Positions 12,189 through 24,100 of a DNA stretch of 64,000 nucleotides are shown here, one piece after another. This DNA comes from Lineus longissimus. Lineage: Eukaryota; Nemertea; Pilidiophora; Heteronemertea; Lineidae. The position numbers and the translations under genes were made by a program. Position 1 is the stretch's first letter; the number at the start of each line of letters is the position of its first letter. The notes beneath the pieces were generated by a model. That model searched no databases, was not told the origin of the DNA, and was given only the letters and a program-made list of their open reading frames with translations. The DNA is taken from the NCBI RefSeq assembly GCF_910592395.1, contig NC_088323.1:2232001-2296000 (forward strand), in the 5' to 3' direction.

Positions 12189-15100
12189 ATGGCGTCACAT
12201 TATCGATCTACTTTGCTTCATATTGCTTCACAAATGCCGTCGGAGCCCGATAGTCAGAGTTCGTCTCAACTTTTTTACAATCGCCTGCCTAAGTCCATCG
12301 TGTAGCCTCCAAAAACCGGGTGTCCGGATTTAGGATAAGGATTAATCGTGGACATGACATTCACTTACATGCATAGCGTACACTATTCGGAAAATGTACA
12401 TGGCTCATGCGCATTCTGTTGTTTCGATTGTCGGATGATACTGTCGTCCCGTTTGTAGAAGTGGTAAAAACGAATAAAACAAAACAAACCTGGCCGTCAT
12501 ATAATTGGATGTGGCACGTGTAGTTGCCGCTGCAACTTGTATTGTTCCGTCACTGTGTCATACCATCATTATCAAAAGCAATTTCACTCAGGCCCAGGAT
12601 TGGGTCATGCTCAAACAGCGTCCACCAGGTTTAGTCCATTTTAAAGTCATCAAAATAAAAATGGACAGGTGGCGCATGTGGCGAGATGTGCACACCTGAT
12701 AATACTTCATAGGCCTACGCCCTTGCCTCCTAATAATGATACAACTTAGGCCTGCCGCGCCACTGTAGTGTAAATCATGGACCAGATATTCTCCCATAAT
12801 GCAATGCAAAAATCCATATATGCAACCGTTCAACACAATGTCTCCTTCACAAACTGACAAAGTTACGGCACTGCAATCAGTTGGATCCATTTTGCATCGT
12901 CTCAATAAATAATGCTCGATTTTGTTCTCTCTAGGTTCATTGAAGCTGGATGGAGGTTTTGCATCCAAAGTTCCTTGCAAGAACTATTTCAGTACTGGTA
13001 TGTCCACATTTTCTTCATTTTATCATTCTTTTAAAACATTATTTCCCAGTTTTATGAAATGGCAACTGGGCATACTGTTTATTTAGTATTTTGACAACCA
13101 TACATTGTAAAACACTGATTAATCAGATTTGTTTTGTTGGCCTCTTATTTTTGTAATTACTAATTGTCTGAAAAACTGAGAAAAATATGCTTTAGTGCTG
13201 TGTAACCAGATAGTTACCGGCACCGCCACTTTCCATGATTCTGCCTCTCATTAATGATTTGTTGCATTCTTTTTTTCAGGTCACTGTCACTGGGGCAATA
13301 AATGTAAATTCTCCCATGATGGACCACCAGGAAAAGGTAGGTCTTTACAAGATGAGTGTGCATTAATAACAGAGTATTCAAAATGATTCTTGCACCTAAT
13401 GATTATCCTGCTATTAAATTCTAAGAGATATTTTTGAAATCAAATTGCCTGAAAGTGAAATCCCCCCCCCCCCCAATATTTTTTCATAAAAATAAAAATC
13501 ACAAATGCTCATTATTTCAGGTTCCAATGACCCCCAGGCTGAAAAAGCTGCACCAGAAAAGCTGAATGTACCTTGTAGAAATTTTGTCCTAAGGGGTAAG
13601 TCCATGTGTCATGTATGTGTTCAATCACTTCGAAGTTGGTGCAAATTTTTTTTTGGGCAGATGCAGCTATCAGCTTGTTGATATCGGTTTCCAATTTTTA
13701 CTGAGTTTGTGTTAATAAGCATTGTTTTGAATTGATTACTTTATAAGTTGGATCATTTGATTTATCAAATCGCTTAACTTGGTGATATGTGTTAGATATG
13801 TTTTTTCAGGGAAGTGTGGTTTTGGTGACAAGTGTTATTTTTCTCATAGTATTGGAGGAAACAAGTCGAAAAAAACTCCAAACGGTAAGGATTTAAACAA
13901 AGAGCACTGTTTGAATGAGTTCTTTTTGGTGACTTTAAATCTGTTTCACTTCAGTATCAAAAATGAGTTGTACCAGGGTATCAAGAATACAGTATTAAGA
14001 ACTGGAACATTTTGTTAGTTGAGGCATGAATCTTGGAGAGGGGCATTGTGAGTGATGAAATATCAAACTATCCCCAGAACATGAAGAAGGGAAGTCCAGA
14101 CTGGACAACCTGGTTACCTGTTTCCTTTTCAATAAAATTTCAGATCATGATTTCTGAACCAAATGAAACTTTACCAGGGAATTTTTAGTTGCGTGTTTAT
14201 TTTCCAGTTAACTCAGAAAATAAACCTGAAAAGAGCGGCGAGAAGAGTCAGCCTGAAAAGAGTAGCGTTCAAGGCAGTACTGACAAAGTGGTCGAGTCTG
14301 AGGACAACGGTGCAAAGAAAATATCTGACCAGGGCAGCACTGAGAAAGAAAATAAGTCTGAGGACATTGGGTCAGGTGGACGTGCTAATCAGACTGGCCA
14401 GGGTCGTGGCAGTGTCAGTCCACGTGATCGAGGTGTTAGTCCCCAAGGACAAGGTGGCCGTGGAGGTGGACAGTTCGGAGGCAACAATCCGCCCGGAAAT
14501 GGTGGAGGTCCTAATCAGACTGGCCAGGGTCGTGGCAGTGTAAGTCCAAGTGGTCGAGGTGTTAGTCCCCAAGGACAAGGTGGCCGTGGAGGTGGACAGT
14601 TCGGAGGCAACAATCCGCCCGGAAATGGTGGAGGTCCTAATCAGACTGGCCAGGGTCGTGGCAGTGTAAGTCCAAGTGGTCGAGGTGCTAGTCTCCAAGG
14701 ACAAGGTGGCCGTGGAGGTGGACAATTCGGAGGCAACAATCCGCCCGGAAATGGTGGAGGTCCTAATCAGACTGGCCAGGGTCATGGCAATGTCAGTTCA
14801 CTTGGTCGAGGGGCTGGTCAATTGGGGCGAGGCAGTCATGGAGGTGGACAGTTTGGACAGGGCAGAGAAGATGGTCAATTTGGAGGCAATGAACATAGTG
14901 ATTCATCCGGAAATCAGTTTGGGCAAATAGGTGGACGTTGGGGGACAGTAGGTCGTGGGGGTGGACAGGGACGTGGATTAGGTCAGTTTGGAGGCTATGA
15001 ACACAGTGACACGTTTGGAAATCGTGGTGGACATGGGGGGACAGTAGGACGTGGGGTTGGACAAGGACGTGGAGGGGGTGAGTTTGGGGGGAATGATAAT

Positions 15101-18100
15101 GGTAATTCATTTGGTGGAGGAGGAGGGGTTAATCTGGATCAGTCGGGACAAACTAAAGGTGGGCGCTGGGATAAAGTCGAACATGCGGGTGGACCAGGTC
15201 GTGGAGGTGGACCAGGTCTTAGGGGTGAACCAGGTCGCGGGGGTGGACCAGGTCGTGGAGGTGGACCAGATCTTCGGGGTGAACCAGGTCGCGGGGGTGG
15301 ACCAGGTCGTGGAGGTGGACCAGGTCTTAGGGGTGAACCAGGTCGCGGGGGTGGACCAGGTCGTGGAGGTGGACCAGATCTTCGGGGTGAACCAGGTCGC
15401 AGGGATGGACCAGGTCGTGGAGGTGGACCAGATCTTAGGGGTGAACCAGGTCGCAGGGATGGACCAGGTCGTGGAGGTGGACCAGATCTTAGGGGTGAAC
15501 CAGGTCGTTGGGGTGGACCAGTTCGCGGGGATGGACCAGGTCGAGGGGATGGACCAGGTCGCGGGGATGGTCATTTTGAAGGGGATGATAACCATGATTC
15601 ATTTGGCCAAGGACGAGGAACAGATGGCTATCAGTTTGGGCAAAGTCGAGGTGGTGGGAGAGGGGGGGCAGTTAGTCCTGGACGGGTTAATATTTCGAGT
15701 TCGCAGGTAGGACAATGGGATGATGTTGGATCTGTAGGAGTTGGTGATCGAGTGAGTTACGGATATGGTGGAGGTAGGGGCCGTGGAGGTGACCAAGGTG
15801 ACCAATTCAGGAACCCAGGAGGCAGTGGAATGTATGGACAAGGAACTGGTGGAGATCACGAGCAAGGTCAAGGTCAAAATGATAACAAGAGTGAGAAGGA
15901 AGAGTTTCTCTGCGAGGTGAGTTTGTGATTGGTTCCCATTTAGTGGTTGCATTTGTGAATCTAAATGTTCCCTACCGAACATATCGACCATGTGTATTGT
16001 AATGTATTTTGTAGTATAATTAAGCAAAAAAGAAGGCATGCTTTTCTTAATCTGTCAAAGAAAGTTGAGTATTGTATTGTAGACCACACTTGTAGTTTGT
16101 GTTCTGGGTAGAATATACGAGATTTATTATGAAAATGTATGTATTGAAGACCGTACCACTAAAATCGGCTGAGAAATACAACCTTTCTGTTGCAGGTTTG
16201 TCAGACCAGTATGACGTGTAAAAGGAGCTACGATGACCACATGATAGGAGCAAGACACAGAAGGGTGATTATCAATAAAATGACCAGATGAGTACGGCAG
16301 CATTTTAGTGCCACTAAAGAAGAAAAAAAGAAAAAATTTCTCCTAATAACGACTTTTAATCTCGTAATGACGACTTTTAAGCTCGTAATAACGACTTTCT
16401 TTCCCGTAATAACGACTTTTAATCTCGTAATAACGACTTTCTTTCTCGTTATAACGACTTTTAATCTTGTAATAACGACTTTTAATCTCGTAATAACGAC
16501 TTATAATTAAAAGTCGTTATTATGAGAAAGGAAGTCGTTACAATGAGAAATAAAGTCGTTATAACGAGATTTAAGGTCGTTATTACGAGATTAAAAGTCG
16601 TTATTACGAGATTAAAAGTCGTTATAACGAGAGAGAAAGTTGTTATTACGAGATTAAAAGTCGTTATAACGAGAAAGAAAGTCGTTGTTAAGAGATTAAA
16701 CGTCGTTATAACGAGAAAGAAAGTCGTTATTACGAGATTAAAAGTAGTTATTACGAGAAAGAAAGTCGTTATAACGAGGTTAAAAGTCGTTATTACAAGA
16801 AATGTTTTCTTTTTTTTCTTCTTTAGTGGCACTAAAATGCTGCCGTAGATGAGTACTGTAAACGGCAAATTTTTTATGGTTTTGAAAATTAAAGGAGGTG
16901 CTTCTCAGGGTCATGCTGTGGTAATAAGTGCTGGCCCACCATTATCTCAAGTTCCTCCTCCTTGAAGTGTACATACAGTGGTCTAGTCTTCTGCACATGT
17001 ATCTTTTTAATGGACTGTGGCATCTTCTCTTCTTCTTTCGTTCACCACGTTTTAGACAATCCGTCCGGATTTTATTATAAAGTCGGTGGTCCTGCGTAGC
17101 TGCTGGAGATCTCCATATAACTGGTCATGGATTCGTGCTCCCTCTGGCCAGGTCTCCTTCCTCAGGTGTGCAAAACTTGAGCATCTTCCCAGTATGTGCT
17201 CAGCAGTCATGGGCTCTTGGTTGCATATGCAGGTGTCGCTCTCGCCGATGCGGAATTTAGTGAACAGGTGGTATTTTAGCCTGTTGTGTCCGGTTCGCAG
17301 TCTGAATATTAGGACCTGCTCCCTTCCTGTCAGTTGGTAGAAGCAGTCTCCTTCATCGTGTTTAGGATGCTCTTCCTTCCACTTCTGTGGCATGACAGAC
17401 CTTGTCTGGTAAACTTTAGGCTTGCACTCACTTTGCTCATGAACAAGTTAGTGCTTGTGCAAGGTGAGGATTTCTGTCAAAGTCGTCAAAACTCTTTAGG
17501 TGAACTGAGGGTTAGATTTTGGGAAGTTCTGTTGATGATTACTGCAAGTAAGTATAATTTCCAATCTTAACTGAAAAAAAATGGTTTGGAAATGTAATTT
17601 TTGGATATTGACAAATTATGACTGCCAGTATCTGTCAGAAGCTGACAGGTACCGGGAGACATAACAAATCATACCCGTCAAACAATCACTTCGTTCCTAA
17701 TGCCTGACACAATAACAATGATTTCATATAGCATGTAGCCTGCGCAGCCTCTGAAAGGAGGCTGGGATCGCAGATCTCATGTTTGAGAGAGAAGGGCCAC
17801 GGTATCTGCAATTGTCACCACTGCAGCTGTCCATGGATATGTCAGTCTGAAATGTCACTCAGACAGACATATCTTTGACCTCTTTACATCCACTCTTACA
17901 ACTTTGTTGAACTGTTGAAACACTGGAGTCTGATTCGGCTGAGTTTTCAGACTCTTGTGTTTCACAAAAAGTTCATATGTTGTTTTAAGTTGAAAATATC
18001 AGAATTTGAAATTCTGTGCTATCCATCTCGGCAAGTCCAATTGTAGATGGAGAAAATTGTTCAGCTAGAAAACTGAAAAGGAAGGGCAGAAAAGGGCACA

Positions 18101-21100
18101 GTCTAAAAGGGGCAGGTTGCACTGCCATGCTTTAAAGGGAAATTCACTGCCACTTCTGAAAAAGGCAGGGCAAAAGGAGAAAATTGAGAAACTGTAAATT
18201 TGAAACTTATCTCCTCGTGATTTGTTTCCGTTATTTACAAAACATATACATGCCCTCCAGATGAGACAAACCGTCTCAACTGAATGGCATGCTCGAGACT
18301 GGAAGGAGGCAGCATTACGTCTGTCTGTAAAAACCATAAAAAAACAGGCTTTTCTGCAGAAGTTCAATTAGTTGAACACAGATAAAAGAAAATTTGGTAA
18401 AACAGGTAAAGGTTCATTTCCTTAGAAAGTGAAATTGATACTGCACGAAAAAAATCTCAATTTATATTTCTTCTCCCCTTGCTGGGAGAAAAGCTGTGCT
18501 GAAAAAAAATAATGATATCATCATACTCGTGTTTTTGTGCTAGGCACCAATCTGGTGGAGGTCCGTAGTGGTTCTGTGGAGCATTTCAATCATCAGAAGG
18601 ATGTACCAGCTTCATGTAATGTATTTCAAAAAAAAAGTTTTTCAAACCAGTTTTTTCCAAATTTCATCACATTTTACTAAAGCGTGTCTTATTCTTTTCT
18701 TCAGAATGTTGAGAATCTGAAGACCGGTGGTAAGTAATTGGCAGTTACCATGGTAACTGGATTGTCAGTGGCTGCTGCATCATCTTGGAAACCGCATCGC
18801 CTGGCTACACATGCTAGCAACTGGATACTGCGCCGACTTAAGACGTCTTTATAAACTCTTCAAATTGCTTCGATGTTTGCAACATGCGATATACCAAAGT
18901 CAGTCAATCCGAGTCGGAGGACTCTTAAAATCCAGATGTTGCTATCGTTAAGTTGTCATGGTTGTCAGCTGTTGCTATGGAGACCAGGGATATTGTGTCA
19001 ACAATACACTACAAGGAGATCTAAGGCTCTACCCTTCGTTTTAGACAAACCTAACCACAATTATTTAATAAAATGCAATAAAAGAATTTTTGATTTGGAT
19101 GAAGGGACTTGGTCCTTGCAAGAGATCAAGAAACAAGTCCCTTTCATCCTGAGCTTTGACAGTCGCGTTTCGTCTGTTGTCGTCATCATTCTAATCTTAT
19201 GAATAAAACTCTTCGCATATTTCTAAAACTGCTAACTTCATCACCAGACACATTTCTTTCAAATTTGGATCCAGCCAAATTTAAAAATCTAATGCAACAG
19301 CCTTCTCAAAATGAAGACTGAGTGGTTAAAAGGTGAGATTCATGTCTCAGGTTGGAGCTGAGAGTTAACAAGCTGAGATACATGTCTCAGGATGGAGCTG
19401 AGGGGTAACAAGCTGAGATACATGTCTCAGGATGGAGCTGAGGGGTAACAAGCTGAGATACATATCTCAGGATGGAGCTGAGGGGTAACAAGCTGAGATA
19501 CATGTCTCAGGTTGGAGCTGAGAGGTAACAAGCTGAGATACATGTCTCAGGTTGGAGCTGAGGGGTAACAAGCTGAGATACATGTCTCAGGTTGAAGCTG
19601 AGAGGTAACAAGCTGAGATACATGTCTCAGGATGGAGCTGAGGGGTAACAAGCTGAGATACATGTCTCAGGTTGGAGCTGAGGGGTAACAAGCTGAGATA
19701 CATGTCTCAGGATGGAGCTGAGGGGTAACAAGCTGAGATACATGTCTCAGGATGGAGCTGAGGGGTAACAAGCTGAGATACATGTCTCAGGATGGAGCTG
19801 AGGGGTAACAAGCTGAGATACATGTCTCAGGATGGAGCTGAGGGGTAACAAGCTGAGATACATGTCTCAGGTTGGAGCTGAGAGGTAACAAGCTGAGATA
19901 CATGTCTCAGGATGGAGCTGAGAGGTAACAAGCTGAGATACATGTCTCACGATGGAGCTGAGGGGTTACAAGCTGAGATACATGTCTCAGGTTGGAGCTG
20001 AGGGGTAACAAGCTGAGATACATGTCTCAGGTTGGAGCTGAGGGGTAACAAGCTGAGATACATGTCTCAGGTTGGAGCTGAGAGGTAACAAGCTGAGATA
20101 CATGTCTCAGGTTGGAGCTGAGGGGTAACAAGCTGAGATACATGTCTCAGGTTGGAGCTGAGGGGTAACAAGCTGAGATACATGTCTCAGGTTGGAGCTG
20201 AGGGGTAACAAGCTGAGATACATGTCTCAGGTTGGAGATGAGAGGTAACAAGCTGAGATACATGTCTCAGGTTGGAGCTGAGGGGTAACAAGCTGAGATA
20301 CATGTCTCAGGTTGGAGCTGAGAGGTAACAAGCTGAGATACATATCTCAGGATGGAGCTTAGAGGTAACAAGCTGAGATACTTGTCTCGGACTCGGGATA
20401 AGACTTTCAAGTTGAGAGAGGGTGTTTTTTGTGTTGGAATTTTCTCAAGTTCTCAACCAGTCCATGGCACATAGGATGAAATCTTGGAACTGCCATGGAA
20501 AGCTGCCACTCTTAACGAGAAACAGGATAATAAGCTGTGCATTTCATCACTAGGTGTTCATGTCACCTTCTGTCTCATTTCCAGAATTGTTGGTCTCCAG
20601 AAAAAAATCGGGAAAAGGCACAGCTGGGAAGGGGAGAGACAAGAAACAATTGGGAGCCTTTTTCAGGGAGGGAGACTTGAAAGTGAGTCCCCCACAAAGT
20701 GCACCCCAAACAAGAGGACAAGGCGATGTGGAGCTGTTATTCACCAAACTTGAACAAAACTGCGATAAAGCACTAATTGGTGAGTATCTCTTTCTGTCTT
20801 CTAGCACCGATAACTAAACGCAAACCGTCTACAAAACAGAAGCAGAAGATTCGTACGATTGAAGCCGAGATGACTGACTTGTTGAAGCCAAAGAAAGAAA
20901 AAGGTTTAGAGTGCGTTGATGTGGTGGTTGCAGTAGAGGAGGCCCTCATAGGTGAGCCAAGTTGTTATGAAAAGCCCAGGGTGATGTCGGTCCATAGACT
21001 TATGACTTTGTCTGCTATAAATGTTTAAATTTTTCTCTGGTCCTTCATCTAGCTTTAAGCCGTAATAATTTTGCCAAGTGTGTGCAAAGAGTTGAACCAA

Positions 21101-24100
21101 AAATTCCAAATTTACAAATTTGATGACTGTACCGTAATTGCGGTTGAAATCCTACCTTCTCGAAAAGGCCAAAAGTATCTGAAAGTAAATTAGTCAGTGC
21201 CAAGCAAAAAGAGTTTAGAATTTGTCTGAAAATAGAGTGAGTTGTGTCTTATTCCAGGGCTCGAGTACATCATCGAGTACCAGGTGGAGGATGGATCCAG
21301 GGTAGCGAGGTACGAGTGCGTACTGTGCAACTTCAAACTTCAACTACAGAGCCTTATTGCCCATATTGTCGGTATGAAACACAGAGGTCGATACTTGGTG
21401 AGTAAAAATTTATACCAGCAGAAAGCCAAACGATTCTGTTCCTGGTTATTGTTCCTATGATGATGTCGATTACTTCTGTACTCTCAACTGTCGGCAAATC
21501 TAGGGGAACCTATCGGCAGGATGGGGTTGGTAGCCCTGGGTAAATTGGTGTGGGTTATAACTTATAAGAAGTCAAAACAATTCCCACTTCTTGAATGAGA
21601 CTACAATCTTGGATATTCTTCACCTTCAGAAAGCAAATCACCCTGACTTGCACCAGATTTTCTGTAGCAAGACGAAGCGATCTGAGCAGTCTGAGTTCTG
21701 TGCTGTGTGTGCTGATGAGATACAGGCTAAGGAAGGCAGGAAGAGTGTCTGCTTGCAGGTAAGGCGAGGGCTGATGGGGGGGGGCGGGTGCCACTGGGGT
21801 TAGACACCTATTGCGTTTATTGGCCTCATGACGCCATTTAAGCCAGACATTGGAGTCCATTTCCTGGGATGTTCTCCTGCTCTCTGTGTATGACCCATGA
21901 ACCACTTGACCTTCATGAAGCAAATGAGCTCGCTGAAAAAAGAATGTGTCCAGGCCGGGAGCTTGTCGATTGCCTGTCCAGTGCGATAACCACCTGCCCA
22001 GAATGAAGGATATGGGTGTAAGCAGCATTTCAACATAACTTCTCATTGATGCCATATTCTCTCCACTTCAGTTTGAAACTAAAGAACAATGGGATGCTGT
22101 CATTAAATGTCAGGACAAAGGGCTAACAGAGACACAAAAAGGTGAGTTGAATGACCGTGCTGGAGTTGGGGAATCTTCTGAACCGGGTACCACCCAGTGA
22201 TTCTGCCTGCATTTTGAATTGTTGGTGCTGATGTCACAACTTGTTTTGTAAAAATGTGGTGTTTCCTTCGAGAAATGCAGTTGAAATGAGGTAAGTTTGT
22301 GTCTTTAGCAGGTCTGTGTGCTTAAGGGAACTACATGTAGCTCACATTATAAGATATCGAAGCATGCTATACATGTACACAAACAGTCAAAATGTGTACA
22401 CTCATTGAAAACTGACAGTGCAACATGTTGTTTTGTTTACAGAAGAACCAGTGTGGCCTCCCAGACTACCTGTAAGCGTATTGCATCAGCAGGCAGCTCT
22501 GTCTGCCAGAACCAGGTCACCACCCCCTGCTCGGGAAAGATCGTCCTCGCACGACAGATATCCACCAGATCCTTACAGATGTGACCCAGGGTGGGATCCA
22601 TGGGATAGGCCTCCTGCAGATCCGTGGGCAAGAAAGTATGACCCGTACAGGAGACCTGGCGATTCCTGGGGACGCAGTGCGCGAGATCCAGATCCATACA
22701 GAGCCGCCATGGAGAGATATAGATCGGCTTCGGCCCCAAGAGATGAGTGAGTATAGGGATTTATCTACGACTTTTTTCAACATCAACCTTGAAGTGAGTC
22801 ATTTTTTACATCTTTCTCAACCTCTGTAGTATATCAAATAGAATACAGAACTACCCACCACAGTGACGTTCAATGTTTTTTCAATGACAAATGCATAACT
22901 GGATAGAAGATCTGGAATTACTTTCTACCTTTTGCCGGCTGCGGTGTTGAGGTATGAGTATTGGGTCGTTGTCGTGCAACTTTGACGACATGATTGTCCC
23001 TCTTGTCCTTCTTGGATCCTCCTCGGTACATCTGTAAATTCTGAACATTTCTGTTTTACAGTCCTGCACCTGGGATAAGTCAAATAGGTGAGTTAACTTT
23101 TTTCTTCCATTGACTTATTTTTTTAGGCAATTATGTGTATCCTGGCACAGTGGCTCTCTCATTGAACTGTGAGGTGCCAGGAGTATGAAAAATTGCCCCA
23201 AACGGATACCAGGCCAGCCAGGGAGACAAACGTTTGTCTGACCTGGACTCAAAACAAGGCTTGTGGTCTTGCCACGCCAGGGGTGCCAATCATCCAGGTC
23301 TTTTGATGGTTGTACTTTGACGTTTTCAGATAAAGCATTGGAGACGCGTCTACAAAGTTTGGAACAAGATCGTCTCGACCGTGCTAAGGAAGTGGAGAGG
23401 TTGGAAAACCTTTTAAGAGAAAAGGAACAAGTAAGTGTCAACAATGCAGAACCCTGCAATTGCAAGTAAGCGACTTGTTTGGATTGGTCATTGCAGTGCC
23501 TGCAATAAGAATCGGTGATTGCTGCATCCTGTAATCAATATAGAACCCAGCGCTTTCAGGTTTTACCGACACAGAAGTGATCTTTTATTGCGGCGAGGAA
23601 ACCTGTCATCATCAGTAGACCTATATTTACTTTGACGAGAAGAGTAAAAAAGATTGTTGATCCTTCTTCATTTCAGAAGGTCCCTATGCGTTCAGCCCTC
23701 AAGCGCACGGCTCCCCAAGATCGATTGGATGACTACCAGCGCCTGAAACAAGCTTTTGAACAGCCGTCAGATGCTACGAGCATTCTTACACTTTTAATGA
23801 AAAATGTGAGTCGAGTAGAATCTCTGCATTATCAACACCCTTGCAATTGACAAACGATCTCCTGAAAGGAGAAACTAAAGGTAGGGTGTTCATTCACCCA
23901 TCCCTGTGAGCAAAGTCATCGGAACTCTTCCCGAAATAAACATGTTGGAGGCCCATTTCTGATGAGTGGAGTAGTTAGTACCTCTCATTTTCCAGATTCT
24001 GCTTCAGCAGCCTTTGAAAGCAAAGACGCCCAGGCCTTTCAATTACATGGCGACCTCTACACCCTGTATTTTTTTAGCCTATTTTGGGGACATGTTTTTT

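Noticed and set aside
14372-15595. Long minus-strand and alternative plus-strand ORFs across the Gly/Arg exon (up to 219 codons)
   Set aside because: They are low-complexity shadows (VDQVVEVDQV- or TTWSTPATWFTP-type) of a 54- or 126-bp repeat lacking stops in several frames. Only the frame spliced to the flanking exons is supported.
16482-16868. ORFs of 108-128 codons on both strands (VVITRLK / LVITTFN repeats)
   Set aside because: They are translations of the 21-bp arms of the foldback element, with no independent evidence of coding.
18543-18640. Possible exon after AG at 18542 (TNLVEVRSGSVEHFNHQKD)
   Set aside because: The only peptide-like frame needs an incoming phase 1, but the preceding exon ends in phase 0. 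The 25-bp exon at 18705-18729 fits both neighbours, so this was left out.
19333-20390. CRISPR-like array
   Set aside because: The repeats are contiguous 40-bp units with no unique spacers, in an intron of an animal gene. It is a minisatellite.
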